Assembly (NCBI RefSeq): GCF_029839275.1
Contig: NZ_JAOCAH010000009.1
Coordinates: 1-64,000, forward strand
DNA: 64,000 nt
Reading direction: 5' to 3'
DNA from: Pseudomonas sp. GD03944
GTDB taxonomy: Bacteria; Pseudomonadota; Gammaproteobacteria; Pseudomonadales; Pseudomonadaceae
Shown here: positions 36,920 through 45,111 of the stretch, piece after piece
How the letters are laid out: every line of letters starts with the position of its first letter
Numbering within the stretch: position 1 is the first letter of the stretch
Notes under the pieces: generated by a model
Told to the model about the DNA's origin: nothing
What the model saw: the letters and a program-made list of their open reading frames with translations, nothing else
Databases searched by the model: none
Translations under genes and position numbers: made by a program

Positions 36920-38659
36920 TCACACCTGGGGCGCGAGCTGCGCGTCGTAACGCCAGGTGGCGTCTTCTTCCAGGCGTTCGAACAGGCGCTGCTCCAGCCG
37001 TTGCTGGCGCGGGACGTCCTGATCCTTCAGGTCATGCACGCGCCGGTAGAGCTGGTTGAGTGAAGATTCCGGGTCCAGGCCTACCAAGGTGCTGAAATCC
37101 AGCTGTTCGATGGCGTCCTCCAGGCGACCGGCCGCGATGACGGCGTCCAGCAGGCCGTGCCTGAGCCAGCGGCTGGCTTTGCCCTGGTCGATCAGGCGTT
37201 TGGCCTCATCCAGCTCACCGAGCTTGATCAGCGCGGTGGCGATTTCGTCGTTGTGGTACTCGAGCATGTCTTTATCCAGCGCCCAATCGTCCTCCATCTG
37301 CTGGCGGGCGTCCTGCAGGCACTGCATGGCCTGCTCATGCTCGCCCAGGGTGTGCAGCAGTTCGCTGTGATGAATGCGCTGCGTCAGGGCGTCGTCGGGC
37401 TCCATCCGGGCGATCAGTTGCGTGATGTCCTCCAGGCAGCGGCGGATCGTCCAGCTGTCACGCTGATTGGCTGAGCGTCTGGCCTGGGCCTGGAGCTGGA
37501 ACCTCAGGTTGAGCAGGCGCATGAAGGGCTCGTCAGGTTGGCCGGCGTGGTCGCTGATCAGGCGCTCGGATTGCCGGATCAGCTCGCTGGCCCAGTAGGA
37601 CTGTGTCTCGTCGTGGCGTTCGGCCAGGGACAGCAGCAGCCAGTTGAGGCTGGACGGTTCCAGGCGTTGTGCCTCGGCATCCAGCAGTCGCTGGGCCTGT
37701 CGGCTGTCGTTGCGCTGGATGTGCCAGTCCACGTACTGCTCCAGCAGGATCGAGTGGACGCTACCCTGGGAGCTGCTCAACAGCTGCTGTGCCAGGTCGT
37801 GGCGCTGATCCTGCAACAGCTGCTTCAGGTACGCCTCATAGTCGAGCAGCTCGGTGCTGGGCGACTCCAGCGGTGCGAGCAGTTTCAGGGCATCGGTGTA
37901 CTGGCCGCCCTGCATGAGCAGTTCCACGACGATTCGCGTGTGCTCTTCACCGAGCGCGGCCAGGGCAATCAGGTCCGGGTAATGGTGCAGCGCCGCCAGG
38001 GTTTCCATGAGGGGGCGCCACTCGATGGCCGGCGTTTCGCTGTCCAGCGCCTCTCTGACGAGGCTGATGCTGCTCTGTGCTTCCTCCGCCAGGCCGCAGG
38101 CCTGTTGCAGGCGGGCTAGGGTCAGCCGATCCAGGTCGCTGAGCGAGTCATCCTCGGCCAGGCCGTGCAGTTCGTGGCGTGCACCGTCCGGGTTGCCGGC
38201 CGCCAGGGCCAGGGCGCCGCGCAACAGGGGCGAACGCGGCGGCTCGCCGCCAATCCGGGTTTGCAGCGCCAGGGCCTTGTCGGCCTGGCCACGGTCCACC
38301 AGCTCCTGCAGCAACTGCTCCAGGGCATGGCTGCGGTAGGGCTCGTCGAGACGCTGCAACAACGCCAGGGCGTCCTCCTCGCGGCCGGGTTGCAGCAGCG
38401 CGGTTCCCAGCGATGCGTGGGCAATCTGCCAGGCATCGCCCGACAAACGGCCAGCCAGTTGCAGGGCCAATGCGGGGGCACCGTCGCGCAACGTGGCGAT
38501 GCGATTGATCTGATTGACCCCTTTGAGCGTCAGGTGGGCGTTGGTACCCGCGAATGGGTAGCGGATTTCGCCAGAGGTGCCGGCACTGCCGGAGGCGAAC
38601 TTGAACACGACAAAGGCGATGATCGCGGCGATGGCCACGGAAACGACGATGAACTCCAT
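36920..38659 (-). CDS. Membrane-anchored helical-repeat protein, paralogue A
   Basis: A 579-residue protein of unknown function. One N-terminal TM segment (about 3-22, MEFIVVSVAIAAIIAFVVF) is followed by a large soluble, wholly helical TPR/SEL-like array. It is a diverged paralogue of the next gene: shared stretches include GDAWQ-x-AH-x-SL, NQRDSW and GELxxAxxLxDQG. The start at 38659 has AAGGAAG upstream and begins the TM segment; the frame is open to 38755. It is convergent with the PLD gene and has its own promoter. Confidence 0.75.
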   Translation of the reverse strand: MEFIVVSVAIAAIIAFVVFKFASGSAGTSGEIRYPFAGTNAHLTLKGVNQINRIATLRDGAPALALQLAGRLSGDAWQIAHASLGTALLQPGREEDALALLQRLDEPYRSHALEQLLQELVDRGQADKALALQTRIGGEPPRSPLLRGALALAAGNPDGARHELHGLAEDDSLSDLDRLTLARLQQACGLAEEAQSSISLVREALDSETPAIEWRPLMETLAALHHYPDLIALAALGEEHTRIVVELLMQGGQYTDALKLLAPLESPSTELLDYEAYLKQLLQDQRHDLAQQLLSSSQGSVHSILLEQYVDWHIQRNDSRQAQRLLDAEAQRLEPSSLNWLLLSLAERHDETQSYWASELIRQSERLISDHAGQPDEPFMRLLNLRFQLQAQARRSANQRDSWTIRRCLEDITQLIARMEPDDALTQRIHHSELLHTLGEHEQAMQCLQDARQQMEDDWALDKDMLEYHNDEIATALIKLGELDEAKRLIDQGKASRWLRHGLLDAVIAAGRLEDAIEQLDFSTLVGLDPESSLNQLYRRVHDLKDQDVPRQQRLEQRLFERLEEDATWRYDAQLAPQV

Positions 38660-38726
38660 GTGGGCTTCCTTTCTGTTTCGCTGTCCATGAGGGGCCCGTT
38701 TCCATGATGGAGCCCCGTGCCGCGGT

Positions 38727-38755
38727 GTTATACGGCGTGCGCCGCGGGCTGGCAA
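38727..38755 (-). promoter_or_regulatory. Sigma-70 promoter of paralogue A
   Basis: On the minus strand: -35 TTGCCA (38755-38750), 17-bp spacer, -10 TATAAC (38732-38727). Same layout as the promoter of paralogue B. Confidence 0.75.
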
Positions 38756-38770
38756 ACGCCGGCTGCCGTG

Positions 38771-38795
38771 TTTGCCAACCCGATCGTGGGTCGGC
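38771..38795 (-). promoter_or_regulatory. 25-bp upstream element, copy A
   Basis: Matches copy B (40655-40679) at 23 of 25 bases and lies exactly 15 bp upstream of the -35 box, as copy B does. On the minus strand it begins GCCGACC and ends in GGGTTGGCAAA, an imperfect inverted repeat that could bind a dimeric regulator. Confidence 0.6.
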
Positions 38796-38821
38796 CTTCC
38801 GGGCGCGCTTGTAACCGGTGA

Positions 38822-40546
38822 TCAAGCAGCGGCGAGCTGGGGCTGCACCTGGCCCCAGCGTCGCCAGGTGTTGTCATCGTTCAGGCAGTCCAGCAACTGC
38901 TGTTGCAGGCGCTGGTAGCGTCGTGGATCGGTTTCCTTGAGCGCACCGATGCTGTGATGCAGGCGCTGCAGGTTGGAGGTGCCGCAGGAACCGATCAGCG
39001 TGTGCAGGTCGATGAGCTCAAAGGCGTCTTCCAGGCGCCCGGCATCGATGTAGGCTGTCAGCAGCGTTTCGTTCAAGTGTTCCTCGGCGAGCCCCTGGTC
39101 CGCCAGTTCCCTGGCTTGCTCCAGCTCGCCGAACTGAATCAGTGTGGTGGCAAGTTCGTTGTAGTGATACGGCGTGTCCTCGAGATCGTTTTGCTCGTTC
39201 AGTTGTTGGCGTACGTGAGCCAACAGCGTTCTTGCCGCCTGTGACTCCCCCAGCTCTTCCAGCAGCAGGCTGTGCGCGATGCGCTCGGGAACACGGTCTT
39301 CGGGATCCCGTTCGGCAAGCAGGCGTTCGACCTCTTCCAGGAATTGGCGGACCGACCAACTGTCGCGTTGATTGGGTGGGCGCTTGGCCTGTTCGCGCAG
39401 CAGGTGCTGCACGTGGAACAGGCGCATGGAGGGCCATGGCGCGTTGCCTTTTTCACCCGCGAGCAGGCGTTCGGCGTGGCGCGTCAGGCTGGACGCCCAG
39501 GAGGGGTGCTTGTCTCGGTGCAGCTCGGCCATCGTCAGCAGGAGCCATTGCCGGCTCACGGGCTCCGCGCCCTGGGCCCGGTCCAGTAGCTGCTGGGCCT
39601 GGTGGGTATCGCCACGCTGTGCATGCCAGTCGGCATAGCACTTCAACAGCTCCACATCGCCTTCGAGCGTTCCAACCATCAGCAGCCTATCCATCAGCTC
39701 GGGCCGCTGGGCAGCAATGAAGTGGTCGAACAGTTCCTGACGATCAATCCGGTAGGATTTCGAGCGGTCTGCGTCTGCCAGTACGTTCAGCGCGTCGTCA
39801 TATCGGCCGTGGGCCGCGAGCAGCTTGACGATAGTGAACGTGGGCAGATCGCTGCACTGAGCAAGCTCGAGCAGGCGTGGATAGTGCTGCAAATCGGCCA
39901 GCGTTTGCAGGAGGGGGTTCCAGTTGAAATCGAGCGTGGCTTCACGGCGGAGCAGGGCTTCGGCCCTGGCCAGGGTCGCCTCGGCCAGTTCTGGCTGGTC
40001 GCAGCCCTGTTGCAGACGGGCCAGCGCCAGAAAGGGTTGTTCGCCACGCTCTTCATTCAGCACAAGGGTATTCAGTGCCTGGCGGGCGTCCTCGATTTTT
40101 CCGTCGGCCAGCAGCAGCGTACTGCGCAGTAGCGGTGAACCCATGCGCGTCACGTTGAAGCGCTTCTGCAGCGCGAGTGCCCGATCAGTCTGCCCGGCGC
40201 CCACCAACGCCTGCAGCAGCAGCTCCAGCGCATCATCGCGATGGGGCGCGTCGAGGTGCGAGAGCCGCTCGAGGGCTTCTTCTTCCCGATCGAGCAGCAA
40301 GAGCGACGGACACAACGAGACGTGGGCAAGTTGCCACGCGTCGCCCCAGAGGGGGGCTGCCAGCTGCAGCCCCAGATCGGGCGCACTGGTTCGCAGCGCG
40401 TAAATGCGGTTGATCAGAGTCGCCTCGTCGGGCGTCAGGCTGACCTTCCCGTCTTCCCTCACGATCCGTGGCTCTTCATCCGCGCTGGAAACCGCCCGGA
40501 TGAGGAAGTAAGCGATAACAGCGAGGATTCCGACGACCAGCTCCAT
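38822..40546 (-). CDS. Membrane-anchored helical-repeat protein, paralogue B
   Basis: A 574-residue protein of unknown function, tandem paralogue of the gene at 36920-38659: an N-terminal TM segment (about 2-18, MELVVGILAVIAYFLIRAV), then helical repeats with shared INRIYALR, GDAWQLAH and NQRDSW stretches. The start at 40546 has AAGGAAA upstream; the frame is open to 40639. It is divergent from yaeQ. The protein probably sits in the inner membrane with its repeats on one side as a binding scaffold (inference). Confidence 0.75.
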   Translation of the reverse strand: MELVVGILAVIAYFLIRAVSSADEEPRIVREDGKVSLTPDEATLINRIYALRTSAPDLGLQLAAPLWGDAWQLAHVSLCPSLLLLDREEEALERLSHLDAPHRDDALELLLQALVGAGQTDRALALQKRFNVTRMGSPLLRSTLLLADGKIEDARQALNTLVLNEERGEQPFLALARLQQGCDQPELAEATLARAEALLRREATLDFNWNPLLQTLADLQHYPRLLELAQCSDLPTFTIVKLLAAHGRYDDALNVLADADRSKSYRIDRQELFDHFIAAQRPELMDRLLMVGTLEGDVELLKCYADWHAQRGDTHQAQQLLDRAQGAEPVSRQWLLLTMAELHRDKHPSWASSLTRHAERLLAGEKGNAPWPSMRLFHVQHLLREQAKRPPNQRDSWSVRQFLEEVERLLAERDPEDRVPERIAHSLLLEELGESQAARTLLAHVRQQLNEQNDLEDTPYHYNELATTLIQFGELEQARELADQGLAEEHLNETLLTAYIDAGRLEDAFELIDLHTLIGSCGTSNLQRLHHSIGALKETDPRRYQRLQQQLLDCLNDDNTWRRWGQVQPQLAAA

Positions 40547-40610
40547 GATGATTTCCTTTTCGATACATCCGTCCGTGAAGGCTCGCCCTGCTCGAGCGGG
40601 CCCGTGGCGG

Positions 40611-40639
40611 TTTATACGGATCGCCGAATGTGCTGGCAA
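40611..40639 (-). promoter_or_regulatory. Sigma-70 promoter of paralogue B
   Basis: On the minus strand: -35 TTGCCA (40639-40634), 17-bp spacer, -10 TATAAA (40616-40611), each box 5 of 6 to consensus. Leader of about 58 bases. Confidence 0.78.
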
Positions 40640-40654
40640 CCGCCGGGTCGGCCA

Positions 40655-40679
40655 TTTGCCAACCCGATCTTAGGTCGGC
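40655..40679 (-). promoter_or_regulatory. 25-bp upstream element, copy B
   Basis: Second copy of the element at 38771-38795 (23/25 identical), again 15 bp upstream of the -35 box. It lies in the region shared with yaeQ. Confidence 0.6.
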
Positions 40680-40738
40680 ACCCCGAGGGCGATTCGCGAT
40701 AGACTTGCCCCCTCATTCGACCAGCCAAGAGCTCCTCC

Positions 40739-41278
40739 ATGGCCCTGCCTTCCACGACTTACAAGATCGAGATGAACCTCACCGACATGGACCGCAGCGT
40801 CTATGAGAACCTGCGCTTCACCGTGGCCAGGCACCCGTCGGAAACCGAGGAGCGTCTGGCCGCCCGTCTGATCGCCTACGCCCTGTTCTACCACGAGCAC
40901 CTGGCTTTCGGCCGGGGCCTGTCCGATGTGGACGAGCCGGCACTGTGGGAGAAGAGCCTGGACGACCGCGTGCTGCACTGGATCGAAGTCGGCCAGCCGG
41001 ACAGCGACCGCATCACCTGGTGCTCGCGTCGTACCGAGAAGTTCAGCCTGGTGGCCTACGGCAACCTGCGCGTGTGGCAGACCAAGGCCCTCGACCCGGT
41101 TCGCAGCCTGAAGAACATCAACGTGGTCGCCCTGGGTCAGGAGGCGCTGGCGGAGCTGGCGCTGGACATGCCGCGTTCCCTGAGCTGGAGCGTGATGATC
41201 AGCGACGGCGAACTGTTCGTCACCGACGAGCGCGGCCAGCACGAACTGCCCATCGAGTGGCTGGCTGGCCAGCGCTAA
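40739..41278 (+). CDS. yaeQ: YaeQ family protein
   Basis: A 179-residue protein with the YaeQ fold, related to PD-(D/E)XK nucleases: MNLTDMDRSVYE, ETEERLAARLIAYALFY, EPALWEKSLDDRVLHWIEVGQPD and FSLVAYGNLRVW. The reported E. coli effect on RfaH loss is not settled. The gene is divergent from paralogue B and is followed by a REPIN-like element. Confidence 0.92.
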   Translation: MALPSTTYKIEMNLTDMDRSVYENLRFTVARHPSETEERLAARLIAYALFYHEHLAFGRGLSDVDEPALWEKSLDDRVLHWIEVGQPDSDRITWCSRRTEKFSLVAYGNLRVWQTKALDPVRSLKNINVVALGQEALAELALDMPRSLSWSVMISDGELFVTDERGQHELPIEWLAGQR

Positions 41279-41285
41279 TGACCGA

Positions 41286-41355
41286 GTAGGGTGGATGCCG
41301 CATTTCGCATCCACTGGCTTTCTGGTGGAACACGCGTCGCGCTGTTCCACTCTAC
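41286..41355. repeat. REPIN-like palindromic element
   Basis: A 70-bp element bounded by inverted ends GTAGGGTGGA (41286-41295) and TCCACTCTAC (41346-41355; 9 of 10 match). Inside are two tandem 8-bp-stem hairpins, GTGGATGC/GCATCCAC (41291-41314) and GTGGAACA/TGTTCCAC (41325-41350). This is the shape of a REP doublet; 27 bp before recJ. Confidence 0.6.
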
Positions 41356-41382
41356 GTGCTCCATGAAACAGACAAGGCTTCC

Positions 41383-43095
41383 ATGCGTATCGAACCCCGC
41401 CCGCTTCCTGCCCAATTGCCCGACCTGGGGAACCTGCCACCGCTGTTGACCCGCTTGTACGCGGCACGCGGCGTGCGCTCGCCGGACGAGCTGGACAAGG
41501 GGCTGGCGCGGCTGATTCCGTACCAGCAGCTGAAAGGCATCGAGGCGGCGGTCGAGCTGCTGGTGCAGGGGCTGCAGCAGCGTCAGCGGATGCTGATCGT
41601 CGGCGACTTCGATGCCGATGGCGCCACCGCCAGCACGGTCGGGGTGCTGGGGCTGCGCATGCTCGGTGCCGCCCACGTCGAGTATTTGGTGCCCAACCGT
41701 TTCGAGTACGGCTACGGCCTGACCCCGGAAATCGTCGCCGTGGCCCTGGAGCGCCAGCCGGAGCTGTTGATCACCGTGGACAACGGCATCTCCAGCGTGG
41801 ACGGCGTGGCTGCGGCCAAGGCCGCCGGGCTCAAGGTGCTGGTGACCGATCACCATTTGCCGGGGCCGGAGCTGCCCAGCGCGGACGCCATCGTCAACCC
41901 CAACCAGCCCGGGTGCGCGTTCCCGAGCAAGGCCATGGCCGGGGTGGGGGTGATGTTCTACGTGTTGCTGGCGCTGCGCGCCCGCCTGCGCCAGATCGGC
42001 TGGTTCGGGGCCGAGCGCGCCGAGCCGAACCTGGGCGAACTGCTGGACCTGGTGGCCCTGGGCAGCGTGGCCGACGTGGTGCCGCTGGACGCCAACAACC
42101 GCATCCTGGTGCACCAGGGCCTGGCGCGGATTCGCGCCGGCAAGGCGCGCCCGGGTCTGCGGGCGATTCTCGAAGTCGCCGGGCGCGATCCTGGCCGCAT
42201 CACCTCCACCGACCTGGGCTTCATTCTCGGGCCGCGCCTCAACGCCGCCGGCCGCCTGGACGACATGGCCCTGGGCATCGAATGCCTGCTCTGCGACGAC
42301 GAGGCCCTGGCCCGTGACATGGCCGTGCAACTCGACCAGCTCAACCAGGACCGCAAGGCGATCGAGCAGGGCATGCAGCGCGAGGCCCTGGCCCAGCTCA
42401 AGGACCTGCCGCTGGAAGACATGCCCTTCGGCCTGTGCCTGTTCGAGGCGGACTGGCACCAGGGCGTGATCGGCATCCTCGCCTCGCGCCTGAAGGAGCG
42501 TTACCACCGGCCGACCATCGCCTTTGCCGATGCCGGGGAGGGCGTCCTCAAGGGCTCGGCCCGCTCGGTGCCGGGCTTCCACATCCGCGATGCGCTGGAC
42601 GCGGTGGCGGCCAAGCACCCCGGGCTGATCAGCAAGTTCGGCGGGCATGCCATGGCCGCCGGCCTGTCGCTGCCCCAGGAGCATTTCGGTGCGTTCGCCG
42701 TGGCCTTCGATGCCGAGGTGCGGCGCCAGCTGTGCGAGGACGACCTGACCGGCCGCCTGCTGTCGGACGGCAGCCTGTCCGTCGAGGAGTTCCACCTGGA
42801 GCTGGCCCGGGCGCTGCGTCATGCCGGCCCCTGGGGCCAGCACTTCCCCGAGCCGCTGTTCCACGGCGTGTTCCAGATCGTCAACCAGCGCATCGTCGGC
42901 GAGCGCCATCTCAAGCTGGTGCTCAAGACCGAGTGCGGCAGCGTGCAACTCGACGGCATCGCCTTCAACATCGACCGCGACGTCTGGCCCAACCCGACCC
43001 TGCGCTGGGCCGAGGTGGCCTACCGGCTCGATCTCAACGAGTTTCGTGGCAACGAGAGCGTGCAGTTGATGGTGGCGCATATCGCGCCACGCTGA
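41383..43095 (+). CDS. recJ: Single-stranded-DNA exonuclease RecJ
   Basis: RecJ degrades 5'-ended single-stranded DNA in RecF-pathway recombination and mismatch repair. The 570-residue protein has the DHH-family motifs VGDFDADGATA, VDNGISS and VTDHHLPG, then the DHHA1 domain (VIGILASRLKERYHRP, KFGGHAMAAGLSL) and a C-terminal OB fold. The start MRIEPRPL with AAGG upstream is used rather than the in-frame GTG at 41356. Confidence 0.97.
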   Translation: MRIEPRPLPAQLPDLGNLPPLLTRLYAARGVRSPDELDKGLARLIPYQQLKGIEAAVELLVQGLQQRQRMLIVGDFDADGATASTVGVLGLRMLGAAHVEYLVPNRFEYGYGLTPEIVAVALERQPELLITVDNGISSVDGVAAAKAAGLKVLVTDHHLPGPELPSADAIVNPNQPGCAFPSKAMAGVGVMFYVLLALRARLRQIGWFGAERAEPNLGELLDLVALGSVADVVPLDANNRILVHQGLARIRAGKARPGLRAILEVAGRDPGRITSTDLGFILGPRLNAAGRLDDMALGIECLLCDDEALARDMAVQLDQLNQDRKAIEQGMQREALAQLKDLPLEDMPFGLCLFEADWHQGVIGILASRLKERYHRPTIAFADAGEGVLKGSARSVPGFHIRDALDAVAAKHPGLISKFGGHAMAAGLSLPQEHFGAFAVAFDAEVRRQLCEDDLTGRLLSDGSLSVEEFHLELARALRHAGPWGQHFPEPLFHGVFQIVNQRIVGERHLKLVLKTECGSVQLDGIAFNIDRDVWPNPTLRWAEVAYRLDLNEFRGNESVQLMVAHIAPR

Positions 43096-43249
43096 TTCTC
43101 TGCCCGCTGCATCGCGCCCGCCGGCCCCTTGGCGCGGCGCGGGCTACACTCGGACTGGCAACATTTCGACGCACACTCACCACCCATGCCCGAATTTTCG
43201 GTGCATGCTCCCGGTCGAATTTTCACCTATTGCCGTCAGGAGACTGCCG

Positions 43250-43993
43250 ATGAATACCCGAGGCTTACTCGATCAATTGCTCAAGTCCGGCCAGGACCTG
43301 CTGCAGCAGAAAACCGCTGGCAAATCGTCGGGCGGTGGTCTTGGCGATGTGCTGGGCGGCGCCCTGGGTGGTCGTGGCGGTTCCTCTTCCGGTTCCGGCA
43401 ACCTTGGCAGCCTGCTGTCCGGTGCTGGCGGCGGTGCGCTGGCAGCCGGGGCGATGGGCTTGCTGCTGGGCAACAAGAAAGCCCGCAAGTTCGGTGGCAA
43501 GGCGCTGACCTATGGCGGCCTGGCCGCGCTGGGTGTGATCGCCTACAAGGCCTACGGCAACTGGCAGGCGCAACAGGCCCAGGCGCCCCAGGGCGAGCCG
43601 CAGACCCTGGATCGCCTGCCGGCGCCCCAGGTCGAGCAGCACAGCCAGGCCATCCTCAAGGCCCTGGTCGCTGCCGCCAAGGCCGACGGTCACGTCGACG
43701 CTCGTGAGCGCCAACTGATCGAAGGCGAGCTGGCCAAGCTGACCCAGGATGTCGACCTCAAGCGCTGGCTTGAAGCCGAGCTGAACAAGCCCCTGGACCC
43801 GGCAGACGTGGCGCGTGCCGCCAGCACCCCGGAAATGGCCGCCGAGATGTACATCGCCAGCGTGCTGATGGTCGATGAAGAGCACTTCATGGAGCGCGCC
43901 TACCTGGAAGAGCTGGCCCGTCAGCTCAAGCTGGACCCGGCCCTGAAGAGCGAGCTCGAAGCCCAGGTGCGGGTCGAGCTGAACGCCGTCTGA
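43250..43993 (+). CDS. DUF533 (YebE-like) inner-membrane protein
   Basis: A 247-residue protein: N-terminal helix (MNTRGLLDQLLKSGQDLL), glycine/serine-rich linker (about 30-60), a short hydrophobic hairpin (about 62-105) and a C-terminal TerB/DUF533 domain with AAAKADGHVDARERQLI. In E. coli yebE responds to envelope stress. The start at 43250 follows TCAGGAG; the frame is open from 43205. Same ADG-x-(I/V)D core as the small protein at 30017. Confidence 0.85.
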   Translation: MNTRGLLDQLLKSGQDLLQQKTAGKSSGGGLGDVLGGALGGRGGSSSGSGNLGSLLSGAGGGALAAGAMGLLLGNKKARKFGGKALTYGGLAALGVIAYKAYGNWQAQQAQAPQGEPQTLDRLPAPQVEQHSQAILKALVAAAKADGHVDARERQLIEGELAKLTQDVDLKRWLEAELNKPLDPADVARAASTPEMAAEMYIASVLMVDEEHFMERAYLEELARQLKLDPALKSELEAQVRVELNAV

Positions 43994-44000
43994 TCGAACT

Positions 44001-44036
44001 AGCAGGGCCGCTATCGATTTCGAACGCGGCCCTGCT
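44001..44036. terminator. Bidirectional hairpin
   Basis: Perfect 11-bp stem AGCAGGGCCGC (44001-44011) with GCGGCCCTGCT (44026-44036), 14-base loop. It lies between the DUF533 gene and the convergent hydrolase pseudogene. No long T run. Confidence 0.6.
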
Positions 44037-44044
44037 GATAGTCG

Positions 44045-44913
44045 CTATTTACCGATGTCCCTGAGTTGCAATGCTGCGTTGTACAGGGGCGTTCCCGTTT
44101 TCCCAGTTCCAGTACGACGTCGAAGTGGTTTTTTTGCGGCGCCTCGAGGAAGCGGCCGGGCAACCCCCTTTCGCACCAAGCCGCCAGGTAGTTTGGCTCT
44201 GGCGAACAAATTCTGCCGATTCAAGCGCCCCGTAACTAACCACAAGTTCGCCAGCGCTTCGTGGCAAGTGGAGCAAAGGGCTATTGCGCCGGACTGCTTC
44301 AGTATCCAGTTTCATCCAGGTGTTGATGTAGGTCTGCAGTAATGGGTGCAGATCGAAAAGCCCGCTGAACAACAGAGCACCGCGCAGCACATTATCCGGC
44401 ACGTCGTAATCGGCTCTCCAGTTGTCGGCCAGCAACATGCCGGCCAAGTGTCCTCCTGCTGAACTCCCGCTGACGAACAGGCGCCGGGGATCACCACCGA
44501 ATGTGGCAACGTTGCTGTGTATCCAGGCCAGGGCACCGCGGCACTGATCGACGAAGTGATCAAGGGTTACCGCAGGGGCCAGGTCGTATTCAAGTACAAC
44601 CACACAGGCTCCCGCCGCTGTAAGCGCCGGCGCCATGAAGGCCGAGTCGGCCTTGGATAGGGCCCGCCAGTAACCGCCATGAATGAACAGCAACACCGGA
44701 GCGTTCCGGCGACTGGCCGGAAAAATGTCCAATCGCTCGGCACTGCCTGGACCATAGGCCACATCCTTGAAACCGTGCAGGCTGGCATGGGCCTGGTCGC
44801 TCAGGGTGCGATACAGGCGTGGATACTGATCAAAGTCTGCGACGCTGGTACGAGCAGTCGTACTGCTGGTTGTAATAGGACATCAGAGCGCCGGATTCGC
44901 TGAGAACCGTCAT
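44045..44913 (-). pseudogene. Alpha/beta hydrolase, broken by three frameshifts
   Basis: The full gene would start at ATG 44913 (AGGAG upstream) and end at TAG 44045, about 289 codons. The product resembles kynurenine-formamidase-like alpha/beta hydrolases: YYNQQYD start, VAYGPGSAERLDIFPA, oxyanion motif FIHGGYW, nucleophile elbow SGSSAGGHL and the catalytic-His segment APQKNHFDVVLEL. These parts lie in different frames. Shifts fall near 44850-44862, 44184-44196 and 44085-44089; each is repaired by adding one or two bases. The longest uninterrupted piece is 44049-44762. Decay or repeated sequencing error are the two readings. Confidence 0.75.
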
Positions 44914-45071
44914 CTCAGTCTCCTGTTGGAAGCGTAATTGTGTAGTCGAAAGGCTGTCCGTGTGGCTGCAGGGCCTCATGGCCTGTATTGAGCACGTCAG
45001 CGCTGTCTCCCGACGTAGGTCGGTATCGTCGGTTTGTGTAGGTTTGCACTGTTCATACTTCGATAGCGCCA

Positions 45072-45106
45072 CGCAAAGGAACCCGGCGGAGCCTGGTTCC
45101 TTTGCG
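45072..45106 (-). terminator. 12-bp hairpin after the RidA-like gene
   Basis: Perfect 12-bp stem CGCAAAGGAACC (45072-45083) with GGTTCCTTTGCG (45095-45106), 11-base loop, six bases past the stop of the minus-strand RidA-like gene. No T run. It separates that gene from the hydrolase pseudogene; the rest of the 198-bp gap shows nothing clear. Confidence 0.6.
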
Positions 45107-45111
45107 TCGGT

